Positions 25,770 to 35,289 of a stretch of DNA of 64,000 nucleotides are shown here, one piece after another. Both the position numbers and the translations under genes were made by a program. The stretch spans positions 1 through 64,000 of the forward strand of contig NZ_CP012267.1 in the NCBI RefSeq assembly GCF_001277235.1, in the 5' to 3' direction. Below the pieces are notes generated by a model that saw nothing but the letters and a program-made list of their open reading frames with translations, made no database searches and was not told where the DNA came from. Numbering within the stretch: the first letter of the stretch is position 1; each line of letters opens with the position of its first letter. The stretch comes from Cronobacter dublinensis subsp. dublinensis LMG 23823. GTDB lineage: Bacteria > Pseudomonadota > Gammaproteobacteria > Enterobacterales > Enterobacteriaceae.

Positions 25770-27110
25770 ATGAAAATCTATCGCCCGTTATGGGAAGACG
25801 GGGCCTTTCTGGCCCCGCAACAGTTCCAGCAGCAGGCGCGCTGGGAGGCGTATGTCGCGGATACGGTCGCGCGAATGACGCTCGCGCATCCGTGGGGCGT
25901 GCTTTGCGCTGAATTTGACGAAGGGGCGCTGGCGCTTTCAAGACTGAACGCCACCCGGCTGGCGGTGCGTTTTGCGGACGGCACGCTGATCGACACCCGT
26001 CTTGCGGATAATCTGCCGCCGGCCTGTGATTTACCGGCTGTCGGGGAGGCGTGCGTGGAGGTGGTGCTGGCCCTGCCGCTGATGAACGCCAATGGCGGCA
26101 ATCTGGATGACGGGCATGACAGCGCGCGCCCGCGTCGCTGGCAGTCCGAACGGGTCACGGTGCAGGAGCTGGCCGGGCATGAGCGCAGCGAACTGGCGGT
26201 GTTGCGCCATGCGCTGACGCTTCGTCTTTCGACGCAGGAGAACAGCGCCTGGATGACGTGTCCGGTGACGCGGCTTGTGCGCAATGCGCAGGGGCAGTGG
26301 GTGACAGACCGGCGGTTTATTCCGCCTCTGTTATCGCTCTCGGCAAGCCCGGCGCTGACTGGCGATCTCAACGATCTGTTGCACCGCTTGCATGCCAGAC
26401 GCAATCGTCTGATGGCGATGCGCCGGGAAAGTAACGAACGGATGGCGGATTTCGCCGTCGCGGATGTGTCACTCTTCTGGTTGCTCAACGCGCTGAACAG
26501 CGCCGGACCGGTGCTGGCGGAGCTCTGTGAGACGCCATCACGTCACCCGGAACTGCTCTACCGCGAACTCGCGCGGCTCGCCGGTAGCCTGTTGACCTTT
26601 TCGCTTGAACATCACGCCCAGGAGATCCCCCCCTACCAGCACGATACCCCGGAAAAGGTGTTTCCGCCGCTGTTTAACCTGCTCGACACGCTGCTGGAGG
26701 CGAGTCTTCCTTCCAGAGTCATTGCGATTGAACTCACGCAAGGCGAAGACCGGGAAATCTGGCGAGGAAAACTGCACGACGCGCGACTGCGCGAGGGGGC
26801 CGATTTTTATCTCTCGGTCCGCTCTGCGCTGCCGGGCCACGAACTCCAGACGCGCTTCCCGCAGCTGTGTAAAGCCGGCAGCCATGACGATGTGTCCGAG
26901 GTCGTGAACATTGCCCTGAGCGGTATGGTCATCAAGCCGCTGAGCCATGTTCCCGCCGCCATTCCGCTGCGCCTCGAAAATCAGTATTTCGCGCTGGATC
27001 TCACCACGGATGCCGCGAGATCGATGCTGGAAGCCGGAAATTGCACGTTCTACACGCCGCAGTCGCTGGGTGACGTGAAGCTCGAACTCTTCGCGGTGCT
27101 GCGCTCATGA
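25770..27110 (+). CDS. tssK: T6SS baseplate protein TssK
   Basis: 446 residues with the TssK start (PLWEDGAFLAPQQFQQQARW) and C-terminal ITLS-like region; length is normal. TssK trimers link the baseplate to the membrane complex. It lies 11 bases after tssC and overlaps tssL by four bases (ATGA), so the two are translationally coupled. A longer in-frame extension to the left overlaps tssC and is rejected. Confidence 0.95.
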   Translation: MKIYRPLWEDGAFLAPQQFQQQARWEAYVADTVARMTLAHPWGVLCAEFDEGALALSRLNATRLAVRFADGTLIDTRLADNLPPACDLPAVGEACVEVVLALPLMNANGGNLDDGHDSARPRRWQSERVTVQELAGHERSELAVLRHALTLRLSTQENSAWMTCPVTRLVRNAQGQWVTDRRFIPPLLSLSASPALTGDLNDLLHRLHARRNRLMAMRRESNERMADFAVADVSLFWLLNALNSAGPVLAELCETPSRHPELLYRELARLAGSLLTFSLEHHAQEIPPYQHDTPEKVFPPLFNLLDTLLEASLPSRVIAIELTQGEDREIWRGKLHDARLREGADFYLSVRSALPGHELQTRFPQLCKAGSHDDVSEVVNIALSGMVIKPLSHVPAAIPLRLENQYFALDLTTDAARSMLEAGNCTFYTPQSLGDVKLELFAVLRS

Positions 27111-27760
27111 AAAATACTGACCTCGATGTGATTAACAAAACCTTTTATCCGGGCTGGCTGATGGTCAGCCAGCTGCGTAGCGGGCAAGAGGTGAAGGATG
27201 GCGACGCGCTGTACCGCCGCGCCTGTCAGTGGGTGAACACGGCGCGGGAGGCGCTGTCGCAGGCCGGTTTCAGCGATGCCAGCGTTGAGCGAATGCTGTA
27301 CGCGTATTGCGCGCTTATCGATGAAAGCGTGCTGCATCGCGACAGGCAGGATGACGGTTATCGCAAATGGCGTCAGGACCCGCTGCAGGCGCGGTTTTTC
27401 AGCACGCTGAATGCCGGGGAAGATCTCTGGGAACAGATCCGCCTCCTCCTGCGCGAGCCCGCGCCGGACAGCGCGGTGCTCACCTGTCTGTACCGGACCC
27501 TGCAACTGGGGTTTGTTGGCCAGTATCGCGCTCAGGATGACGAGCGACGTGAGGATGTGGTGCGTGAACTGAGCGCGCGGGTGGCGCCGTTCGCGCTGAC
27601 CGAAGACGCGCCGGTTGTCGCACGTGCGCCCCGGCGACACAGCGGACGTCGCCTCTACTGGCTGGGCTGGGGAGCGGGCGTCGTGGCGCTGATAGCGCTG
27701 TGGTTTACGCTCAGCGCCACGCTGGCGCATCAGGTCGCGCAAGTGACAGGGCAGGGATGA
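27107..27760 (+). CDS. tssL: T6SS membrane protein TssL (short, DotU-like)
   Basis: 217 residues: cytoplasmic hook domain with the DotU motif YCALIDESVLHRD, ending in one membrane helix (about 183-205). No peptidoglycan-binding domain is fused; a separate OmpA-domain protein follows four bases later and may supply that function. TssL, TssM and TssJ form the trans-envelope complex. Confidence 0.94.
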   Translation: MKNTDLDVINKTFYPGWLMVSQLRSGQEVKDGDALYRRACQWVNTAREALSQAGFSDASVERMLYAYCALIDESVLHRDRQDDGYRKWRQDPLQARFFSTLNAGEDLWEQIRLLLREPAPDSAVLTCLYRTLQLGFVGQYRAQDDERREDVVRELSARVAPFALTEDAPVVARAPRRHSGRRLYWLGWGAGVVALIALWFTLSATLAHQVAQVTGQG

Positions 27761-27763
27761 CGA

Positions 27764-29449
27764 ATGCGTGAACTCAACAGCGCGCTTCTGACCATGCTGG
27801 CCGCGGTACTGGCATTGTGGCTGGCACTGGGGTTCTGCCCGGTTTCCGCCGGGAGCCGCGTCGCGCTCGCCGTCTGCATCCTGTTAATGTGCGCCGCCGT
27901 GCTCTGGCGGCAGCGGCGGGGTTATCTGCGCCGCCAGGCGCTCAGCACGCCGAAAACGCAGGAGGGCCTGCCGCCGGAAGATTTCCAGGGGCCCGTGGTG
28001 CTGGTTTGCGGCGACACGGCATCGCTGTTTACGCCTGATGCACGCTGGCGCGAAACCCGCCAGGGATGGTATCTGAACGTCCCGGATGCCGGGGAACTGC
28101 CGGCACTGGCGCAGCGTTTCGCCGCCGGGCGTCCGGCGCTGGTGTCTCAGATTTCGGTACTGCTGGCTGTGGTGCCGGAACAACATACCGATGAAGAATG
28201 CTTTACCCGGTCACTGCGGGAATGGCGCAGAAGTATTACGCAGTGCCGCACCTGGCTTAACGGTTTGCCGCCGGTCTGGAGTGTCGCCTGGGTCAACGCG
28301 CCGCAGGAGCATGAGCACGCGCTGTGGTTTACCGCCACGCCTGAACTCGCAGGCATTCGGGCGCGACAGGCCGGGCATGTCGCGCAACCCGTCACCGACT
28401 GGCAGCAAGAAGCGTACAGCGCATTCCGGCTGTCCTGCGTGCTGTGGCTGGATAGCATGCTGCGCTTTACCTCGCGGATGGTCGCTTGCGAACTCAACGT
28501 CCGACAGCAGGCGCTCGCCCCTCTTAACCTTTGCGCATCAGGCGTCTGTCTGACGCCGGTGACAGCGCTTGCGGATAACCTCTGGCAACGGCAGATAGCG
28601 GGTATCACCACGCTCTCCCCTGAACCCGGCCCGCACGGCGGGTTATTACCCCTGCCGGACCTGCTGCTGGCCTCCCTGCCGTGTCGCCACGGCGTCAGCC
28701 GTCGAATGAGCGAGGCGCGTCTGGCGGGGCTTATCGCGTTCATTTTTCTGGCACTGGCAATGCTCGCCTCCTTTATCAACAACCAGCGGCTGGTGCGGGA
28801 CACAGGCGATCATCTCGCGGTCTATCGCCAGCTCAGCGGGCAGCCTCCCGGCCCCAAAGCGCAAGCGCAGCGCCATCTGCGCGCGGACAGCCAACGGCTG
28901 GATGAGTGGCTGCGTCGCGGTGAACCGCTGCGCTACGGGCTGGGCCTGTATCAGGGGATGAGGCTGATACCGCCGCTGGAAGCCGCCATCAGTGACTGGA
29001 CGCCGCCGCCTGCGCCAGTCAAAACCCTTGCCGCCGCTCCGCAGACGGTGCGCCTCGACAGCCTTTCGCTCTTTGACACCGGCCAGTGGGTGCTGAAACC
29101 CGGCTCCACAAAGGTGCTGGTGAACGCCCTGGTGGGCATCAGGGCGAAGCCCGGCTGGCTGATTGTGGTGGCGGGCCATACCGATGACGTCGGCGACGAG
29201 CGCGCCAACCAGCAGCTGTCGTTTAAACGCGCGCAAGCGGTGCGCGACTGGATGCGTGATACCGGCGACGTTCCGGAGCGCTGTTTTGCGGTGCAGGGCT
29301 ACGGTGAAAGCCGCCCGGTCGCCAGCAACGCCACCGCAGAGGGGCGGGCGCAAAACCGCCGCGTTGAAATTCGTCTGGTGCCGCAGGCGGACGCCTGTCA
29401 GGCACCGGACATCCCCCTGCCGCCCTCACAGGATGAGCGCGGCAATTAA
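27764..29449 (+). CDS. T6SS-associated OmpA-domain inner-membrane protein
   Basis: 561 residues. Two N-terminal membrane helices (about 7-24 and 29-45), a large soluble region, a third helix (about 321-340) and a C-terminal OmpA-like peptidoglycan-binding domain (about 425-545) with GHTDDVGDERANQQLS and NRRVEIRLV. Directly after tssL, it likely anchors the membrane complex to the cell wall in trans, the role played by a fused domain in evolved TssL proteins. It resembles TagL functionally, but the topology is different and I leave it unnamed. Confidence 0.85.
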   Translation: MRELNSALLTMLAAVLALWLALGFCPVSAGSRVALAVCILLMCAAVLWRQRRGYLRRQALSTPKTQEGLPPEDFQGPVVLVCGDTASLFTPDARWRETRQGWYLNVPDAGELPALAQRFAAGRPALVSQISVLLAVVPEQHTDEECFTRSLREWRRSITQCRTWLNGLPPVWSVAWVNAPQEHEHALWFTATPELAGIRARQAGHVAQPVTDWQQEAYSAFRLSCVLWLDSMLRFTSRMVACELNVRQQALAPLNLCASGVCLTPVTALADNLWQRQIAGITTLSPEPGPHGGLLPLPDLLLASLPCRHGVSRRMSEARLAGLIAFIFLALAMLASFINNQRLVRDTGDHLAVYRQLSGQPPGPKAQAQRHLRADSQRLDEWLRRGEPLRYGLGLYQGMRLIPPLEAAISDWTPPPAPVKTLAAAPQTVRLDSLSLFDTGQWVLKPGSTKVLVNALVGIRAKPGWLIVVAGHTDDVGDERANQQLSFKRAQAVRDWMRDTGDVPERCFAVQGYGESRPVASNATAEGRAQNRRVEIRLVPQADACQAPDIPLPPSQDERGN

Positions 29450-29469
29450 CCTTAAATGGAGACAATCCA

Positions 29470-29961
29470 ATGGCAATTCCTGTTTATCTTTGGCTGAAGG
29501 ACGACGGCGGCGCGGACATCAAGGGTTCCGTTGACGTGAAGGATCGCGAAGGCAGCATCGAGGTGGTGGCGCAGGAACACACCCTGTACATCCCGACCGA
29601 CAACAACACCGGCAAGCTGACCGGCACCCGCATCCACACGCCGTTCCTGTTCACCAAAGAAATCGACGCCTCCAGCCCGTACCTCTACAAGGCGGTCACC
29701 ACCGGCCAGACGCTGAAATCCGCCGAGTTCAGATGGTATCGCATCAACGACGCGGGCCAGGAGGTGGAGTACTTCAACACGAAACTGGAGAACGTGAAGC
29801 TGGTGAAAGTGGCGCCGCTGATGCACGACATCAAGGAGCCTTCCAAAGAGAAGCACAACCATCTTGAGCGCATCGAACTGCGCTACGAAAAAATCACCTG
29901 GACCTACAAGGACGGCAACATCATTCATTCCGATTCGTGGAACGAACGCACTACCGCCTGA
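29470..29961 (+). CDS. hcp: T6SS tube protein Hcp (cluster copy)
   Basis: 163 residues of the second Hcp type: MAIPVYLWLKDDGGADIKGS start, central THTPFLFTKEID-like region (here RIHTPFLFTKEID), ending WTYKDGNIIHSDSWNE. It is distinct from the orphan Hcp at 18.2 kb, so the strain makes two tube proteins. A strong terminator follows at once, an arrangement that would allow high Hcp yield with partial read-through into clpV. Confidence 0.95.
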   Translation: MAIPVYLWLKDDGGADIKGSVDVKDREGSIEVVAQEHTLYIPTDNNTGKLTGTRIHTPFLFTKEIDASSPYLYKAVTTGQTLKSAEFRWYRINDAGQEVEYFNTKLENVKLVKVAPLMHDIKEPSKEKHNHLERIELRYEKITWTYKDGNIIHSDSWNERTTA

Positions 29962-29968
29962 CCCCCTG

Positions 29969-29995
29969 GCAGACGGGCAACCGTCTGCTTTTTTT
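29969..29995 (+). terminator. Intrinsic terminator after cluster hcp
   Basis: GCAGACGG (29969-29976), GCAA tetraloop, CCGTCTGC (29981-29988), then seven T. Textbook form with a stable GNRA-type loop. Placed between hcp and clpV inside the T6SS operon, so it must be leaky or be followed by a new promoter. Confidence 0.9.
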
Positions 29996-30027
29996 GCAAA
30001 GCGTTCTGCGGGGCGCTTTGCAAAAAA
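29990..30027. repeat. 14-bp perfect inverted repeat overlapping the hcp terminator
   Basis: TTTTTTGCAAAGCG (29990-30003) pairs with CGCTTTGCAAAAAA (30014-30027) around a 10-base loop. Its left arm is the T-run of the preceding terminator, so the two hairpins share bases and cannot both form completely. Confidence 0.8.
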
Positions 30028-30109
30028 GGATCTGAATCAACCGCCCTGTGCGCTACGGGTAAAAGCGACGGGCGGTAGCATGCCTGCGGGCATCTCAAGG
30101 AGCGAACCC

Positions 30110-32767
30110 ATGGAACATCAGTCTGCTGTATTACTGCGCCGTTTAAATCCCTACTGCGCCCGCGCGCTGGAGGGTGCCGCGAGCCTCTGCCAGGCCCGCG
30201 CGCACGCGGAAATCCTGCCCGAGCACTGGGTACTTAAGCTGCTGGAGCAGGGCGAGGGCGACCTGACGGTACTGGCGCGCCGTTATGAGTGGGATATGGA
30301 CGCCCTCTGGCAGGATCTGCTGGCGTTTCTTGACCCTCTTCCGCGCGCCGTCAGGGGTCGCCCGCAGCTCTCTGCCGCCGTGGAGCTGCTGCTGAAACAG
30401 GCGTGGCTGTGCGCGTCTGTCGAAGGCAGCGAACAGATCCGCAGCGCGCATCTGCTGGCGGCGATGATCGAGACGCCGAAACTGCTCGCCTGCGACGGGC
30501 TGTGGCCGCTGCTGACGGTCGGAAGCCGCCAGCTTGAACGGCTGCGCGGGCTGCTGGACGCGCAGTCAGAAGAGCGAACGCAGGCGCAGCAGCCAGTCGG
30601 GTTGCCGATGACCGGCGAAGAACGCCCGGCGGCAAGCCCTGACGCTTTCACGGAAAACCACGGTGACCTGAACCCGGCGCTGCAGAGCGCGCTGGAGAAA
30701 TTCACGGTGGACATCACCGCAAGAGCGCAGGCGGGCGGCATCGATCCGGTATTTGGCCGCGATAATGAAATTCGCCAGATGGTGGATATTCTCTCGCGCC
30801 GTCGCAAAAACAACCCGATCCTGGTGGGCGAGCCGGGTGTCGGCAAAACCGCGCTGGTGGAAGGGCTGGCGCTCAGGATAGCCGAGGGCAACGTGCCGGA
30901 AAGCCTGAAGCCGGTGCGGGTACGCACTCTCGATCTCGGTCTGCTGCAGGCGGGCGCGGGCGTGAAAGGCGAGTTTGAGCAGCGGCTGAAAAACATTATC
31001 GACGCGGTACGCCAGTCGCCCGTGCCGGTGCTGCTGTTTATCGATGAGGCGCACACCATCATCGGCGCAGGCAACCAGGCGGGCGGGGCGGATGCGGCCA
31101 ACCTGCTGAAACCTGCGCTTGCCCGCGGCGAGCTGCGTACTATCGCGGCCACCACCTGGAGCGAGTACAAGCAGTACTTCGAGCGTGACGCCGCGCTGGA
31201 GCGCCGTTTCCAGCGGGTGTCCGTGGACGAGCCGGACGACGATACCGCCTGCCTGATGCTCAGAGGTCTTAAACCCCGCTATGCGGCGCATCACGGCGTG
31301 CACATTACCGACGAGGCGGTGCGCGCCGCCGTGACGCTCTCAAGACGCTACCTGACCGGCCGCCAGCTGCCGGACAAAGCCGTGGATCTGCTGGATACCG
31401 CCTCGGCGCGCGTGCGCATGAGCCTCGATACCGTGCCCGAACCGCTGACGCAGATGAAAGCGCAGCTAACCGCGCTGGGCATGGAAAAACAGGCGCTGCT
31501 GGAGGATATCGCCGCGGGCGGTCCCGCGCGCGACGAGCGGCTCGCGGCCATCGAACAGGACGAGATCCGCCTTATTCTGGCGCTCGATAGGCTGGAAGCC
31601 CAGTACGGCCAGGAGCTGGCGTTAACCGGGCAACTTCTGGCCTGCCGTACCGACCTTTCCCGGCACGCGGAGTCAGCGGCGCTCCGCGAGCAGCTGGTCG
31701 GGGTACAGCAAGGCGCTCCGCTACTGGGGCTGGATGTGGACGCGCGTACCGTGGCGACCGTCATCGCCGACTGGACCGGCATACCGCTCTCGTCGCTGAT
31801 GAAAGATGAGCAGACCGAACTGCTGTCGCTGGAGCAGTATCTCGCTAAACGGGTGGTGGGCCAGGACGTTGCGCTGAATGCCATCGCGCAGCGGCTGCGC
31901 GCCGCCAAAACCGGGCTTGCGCCGGAGAATGGCCCGCAGGGCGTGTTCCTGCTGACGGGCCCGAGCGGCACCGGCAAAACTGAAACGGCGCTCGCGCTGG
32001 CGGATGCCCTGTTCGGCGGGGAAAAAGCCCTGATCACCATTAATCTCTCGGAATACCAGGAGCCGCACACCGTCTCGCAACTTAAGGGCTCGCCGCCGGG
32101 GTATGTCGGTTACGGTCAGGGCGGCATCCTTACCGAAGCGGTTCGCAGGCGACCTTACAGCGTGGTGCTGCTTGATGAAGTGGAGAAGGCGCACCGCGAC
32201 GTCATGAACCTCTTTTATCAGGTCTTCGATCGCGGCGTCATGCGCGACGGCGAAGGGCGCGAAATCGATTTTCGCAACACGGTCATTCTGATGACATCCA
32301 ACCTCGGCAGCGACCACATTATGCAACTACTGGAGGCGAGCCCGGAGGCCACGGAAGCCGACCTTCACGAGCTGCTTCGCCCGCTGCTGCGCGACTACTT
32401 CCAGCCTGCGCTGCTGGCCCGTTTTCAGACGGTGATCTACCGGCCGCTTGCTCAAAGCGCGATGCGCGCCATCGTTGAGATGAAACTCGGCCAGGTCAGC
32501 GAGCGCCTGACGCGGCATTACGGCATGGAAACCACGCTCAGCGACAGCCTCTGTGAAGCGCTCACGGCCGCCTGTCTGCTGCCGGACACCGGCGCGCGTA
32601 ACATCGACAGTCTGCTTAACCAGCAGATCCTGCCCGCGCTCAGCCAGCAGCTACTCACCTGCATAGCCGCCGGGCAGACGCTGAAGCATCTGACGCTGGG
32701 GTGGAGCGACGAAGAGGGCGTGGTGATGGAGTTTGACGCATCACCGCAAGAGGGCGCCATACGATGA
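30110..32767 (+). CDS. clpV: T6SS AAA+ ATPase ClpV (TssH)
   Basis: 885 residues, standard for ClpV. An N-terminal domain, then AAA-1 with Walker A GEPGVGKT (240-247), a middle coiled region (about 440-560) and AAA-2 with GPSGTGKT (617-624) and LLDEVEKAH. ClpV unfolds contracted TssBC sheath for reuse. ATG at 30110 has AAGGAG; upstream in-frame starts fall in the terminator and hcp. Overlaps vgrG by four bases. Confidence 0.97.
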   Translation: MEHQSAVLLRRLNPYCARALEGAASLCQARAHAEILPEHWVLKLLEQGEGDLTVLARRYEWDMDALWQDLLAFLDPLPRAVRGRPQLSAAVELLLKQAWLCASVEGSEQIRSAHLLAAMIETPKLLACDGLWPLLTVGSRQLERLRGLLDAQSEERTQAQQPVGLPMTGEERPAASPDAFTENHGDLNPALQSALEKFTVDITARAQAGGIDPVFGRDNEIRQMVDILSRRRKNNPILVGEPGVGKTALVEGLALRIAEGNVPESLKPVRVRTLDLGLLQAGAGVKGEFEQRLKNIIDAVRQSPVPVLLFIDEAHTIIGAGNQAGGADAANLLKPALARGELRTIAATTWSEYKQYFERDAALERRFQRVSVDEPDDDTACLMLRGLKPRYAAHHGVHITDEAVRAAVTLSRRYLTGRQLPDKAVDLLDTASARVRMSLDTVPEPLTQMKAQLTALGMEKQALLEDIAAGGPARDERLAAIEQDEIRLILALDRLEAQYGQELALTGQLLACRTDLSRHAESAALREQLVGVQQGAPLLGLDVDARTVATVIADWTGIPLSSLMKDEQTELLSLEQYLAKRVVGQDVALNAIAQRLRAAKTGLAPENGPQGVFLLTGPSGTGKTETALALADALFGGEKALITINLSEYQEPHTVSQLKGSPPGYVGYGQGGILTEAVRRRPYSVVLLDEVEKAHRDVMNLFYQVFDRGVMRDGEGREIDFRNTVILMTSNLGSDHIMQLLEASPEATEADLHELLRPLLRDYFQPALLARFQTVIYRPLAQSAMRAIVEMKLGQVSERLTRHYGMETTLSDSLCEALTAACLLPDTGARNIDSLLNQQILPALSQQLLTCIAAGQTLKHLTLGWSDEEGVVMEFDASPQEGAIR

Positions 32768-35289
32768 GTCTGACTGACACCTTCACAGATTTACTCGCCA
32801 CTACGCTCAACCGCTATCAGCTGGATATTCCCTCCTGTACGGCGCCTCTGGATGTGGAGGAATTCAGCGGCAGGGAAGCATTAAGCGAGCTTTATGACTA
32901 CCAGATTATCTTTACCAGCCCGGATAACGATATTCAGGCCGGACAGTTAATCAGTAAACCTGCCACGCTGACGATGGGCGGAGGGCTGCTGGAATGCCTT
33001 GCGGAATGCAGACGCGTGCACGGCGTTGTGACCACGTTTGAACGCATCAGCTGCTCAGCCGATCAGGCGACGTATCTGATAAACCTCGCGCCCTTTCTTG
33101 CCCTGCTCGATAAACCGTTTCGCACGCACCGCTTTTTCGTGAACCAGTCGGTGCCCCGGGTCGTGGAGCAGATCCTCCGCGAGCATCACCTGCATGACTG
33201 GGAGTACGAATTTATTCTCAGGCAACCGTACCCGAAGCGTGAGCAGATAAACCAGTACCACGAAAGCGACCTCACGTTTATCCGGCGTCTTCTGGCGGAA
33301 GTGGGAATATTTTATTACTTCACGCTGCAACCGGACGCGAAGAGCGAAGTGGTGCATTTTGTCGATGCGCAGCGGGGGCTGCTGCCGGGTAAAACGCTGC
33401 CGGTCAACAGCCCGTCCGGCATGAGCGACAGCGGGGCCGACTCGGTGTGGGGGCTGAAGGTTGCCCACCATGTGGTGGAGGCCAGCGTCACGACCCGCGA
33501 TTACAACCACCGCGAGGCGCAGGCGGTATTGCAGTCGGCACCGGCGGACATGACGCGGGGCGACGGCGAGGGCAGCACCTTTGGCGACGTGTATCACTAC
33601 CGGCTGCGGCACCTGGTGCGCGGCGACAAAAATGAGCCGGCCACTGAGACCGCCAACTTTTACGCCCGCCTGGACCATGAGCGCTTTCTGGCGAACCAGA
33701 CGCAGATAACCGGCAACAGTACGGATGCCAGCCTGGCGCCGGGGCAGATACTGACGGTTATCGACACCGTGCCTTCGTGCCTGCCGTCGCCGCTGCAGGC
33801 GCCGGTGCTCATCACCGGAACCGGATTACGCGCCAGCCGTCAGCATGCGCTGCACGTGGATATCATGGCCGTGCCCTACAGCGAGACGCTGTGCTGGCGG
33901 CCGCCGCTGCTGCCGCGGCCTAAAGTGGCAGGCACCATGACGGCCCGCGTGACCAGCGCGAAGCCCGGAGATATCTACGCCTGGCAGGATGCGGCCGGGC
34001 TGTACCGGGTGAAGTTCGACGCCGACCGGGATGACAAATCGCCGGGGCAGGAGAGTATGCCGGTGCGCCTCGCGAAACCCTATGGCGGCGATCTCTACGG
34101 CTTTCACTTTCCGCTGATACAGGGCACCGAGGTGGCCATCGGCTTTCACGAAGGCGACCCGGACCGGCCCTATATTGCCCATGCGCTGCATGATTCGCGT
34201 CATGTTGACCCTGTGACGGAAAAGAACAGCACACGCAACGTTATCCGCACACCCGCCAACAACAAGCTGCGCATGGAGGACAAGCGCGGCGAGGAGCATA
34301 TCAAGCTCAGCACCGAGTATGGCGGCAAGACGCAGCTGAACCTCGGACATAATGTGGATGCCGGACGGACATTACGCGGCGAGGGCGCGGAGCTGCGCAC
34401 CGACAAATGGGTGAGTGTTCGCGGTGGGGCTGGCGTATTTATTACGGCGGATAAGCAACTGCTGGCGGGCGATAACATGCTCTCCATGAAGGAGGCAATT
34501 GCCCAACTGGAGAATGCGCTGAGCCTGGCCCGGAACCTGTCTGATGCGGCGGAAACGGCGGGCGCGCTGCCCGCTGATCTTCAGAGCCAGGTGAAGCTGT
34601 CAGAGTCCCTGAAAAATCTTGCGCAACCGGGGATGGTGCTGAACGCGCCGGAAGGTGTGAGTATCACCAGCCCACGGGCCGTCCGCATCGCCTCCGGCAG
34701 CGCCAGCGTGGGGATCATGTCGCAACTGAACACGGACATCAGCGCGCTGAAGCGCTTTACGGTGGCTGCAGGGGAAACGGTGAGCATGCTGGCACAGAAG
34801 GCCGGAATAAAGCTGTTTGCGGCGAAAGGTAAAGTGGAGATACAGGCGCAGGATGATGCGCTTGACGTTATGGCGAAACAGGATATCAGCGTAACCAGTA
34901 CGGAAGGGAAGGTTGAAATTACGGCGGCAACAGAACTGATCATTAATTGTGCCGGCGCTTATATTAAAATGAGCGGCGGTAATATTGAGCTGGGGGCGCC
35001 GGGTAATATTTTGATGAAATGCCTTAATGTACAGAAAATAGGGCCCGCGATGCTGAACACCGCCACGCATGAGTTTCCGCTGGGATATGGAGGGAGCTAT
35101 ACCCTGAAGGATGAAGAAGGGAATAGTATCCCCAATGCCGAATATAAAATCACCACAGCCGGCGGCCAGGTTTTTACCGGCATCTCTGATGAAAAGGGCA
35201 AAACCATGCCAGTTAACACATCCATGCCGAGCAGGATAAATATCGAGGTACTGGGTACCAGTAAAACAGCAGGGAGCGATGAAGCATGA
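32764..35289 (+). CDS. vgrG: T6SS spike VgrG with C-terminal transthyretin-like domain
   Basis: 841 residues. The gp27-like head (about 1-370), gp5-like OB domain (400-480, with FHEGDPDRPYI), and a beta-helix/DUF2345 region (500-770) are followed by a small beta-rich domain (about 775-830; EEGNSIPNAEYKI, FTGISDEKGKT) of the transthyretin/carboxypeptidase-regulatory type. In enteroaggregative E. coli a VgrG domain of this kind carries the phospholipase Tle1; the Tle1-like gene overlapping the stop here (ATGA) fits the same use. First half is GC-rich like the core genes; the 3' end becomes AT-richer. Confidence 0.95.
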   Translation: MSLTDTFTDLLATTLNRYQLDIPSCTAPLDVEEFSGREALSELYDYQIIFTSPDNDIQAGQLISKPATLTMGGGLLECLAECRRVHGVVTTFERISCSADQATYLINLAPFLALLDKPFRTHRFFVNQSVPRVVEQILREHHLHDWEYEFILRQPYPKREQINQYHESDLTFIRRLLAEVGIFYYFTLQPDAKSEVVHFVDAQRGLLPGKTLPVNSPSGMSDSGADSVWGLKVAHHVVEASVTTRDYNHREAQAVLQSAPADMTRGDGEGSTFGDVYHYRLRHLVRGDKNEPATETANFYARLDHERFLANQTQITGNSTDASLAPGQILTVIDTVPSCLPSPLQAPVLITGTGLRASRQHALHVDIMAVPYSETLCWRPPLLPRPKVAGTMTARVTSAKPGDIYAWQDAAGLYRVKFDADRDDKSPGQESMPVRLAKPYGGDLYGFHFPLIQGTEVAIGFHEGDPDRPYIAHALHDSRHVDPVTEKNSTRNVIRTPANNKLRMEDKRGEEHIKLSTEYGGKTQLNLGHNVDAGRTLRGEGAELRTDKWVSVRGGAGVFITADKQLLAGDNMLSMKEAIAQLENALSLARNLSDAAETAGALPADLQSQVKLSESLKNLAQPGMVLNAPEGVSITSPRAVRIASGSASVGIMSQLNTDISALKRFTVAAGETVSMLAQKAGIKLFAAKGKVEIQAQDDALDVMAKQDISVTSTEGKVEITAATELIINCAGAYIKMSGGNIELGAPGNILMKCLNVQKIGPAMLNTATHEFPLGYGGSYTLKDEEGNSIPNAEYKITTAGGQVFTGISDEKGKTMPVNTSMPSRINIEVLGTSKTAGSDEA

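Noticed and set aside
24202..25941. Long minus-strand open frame (579 codons) opposite tssC
   Set aside because: Arg/His/Ala-rich translation typical of antisense of GC-rich coding DNA; the plus strand is clearly tssC.
29864..30109. N-terminal extension of ClpV into the hcp gene
   Set aside because: It would cross the hcp terminator and lacks a ribosome site; ATG at 30110 has AAGGAG and gives the family length.
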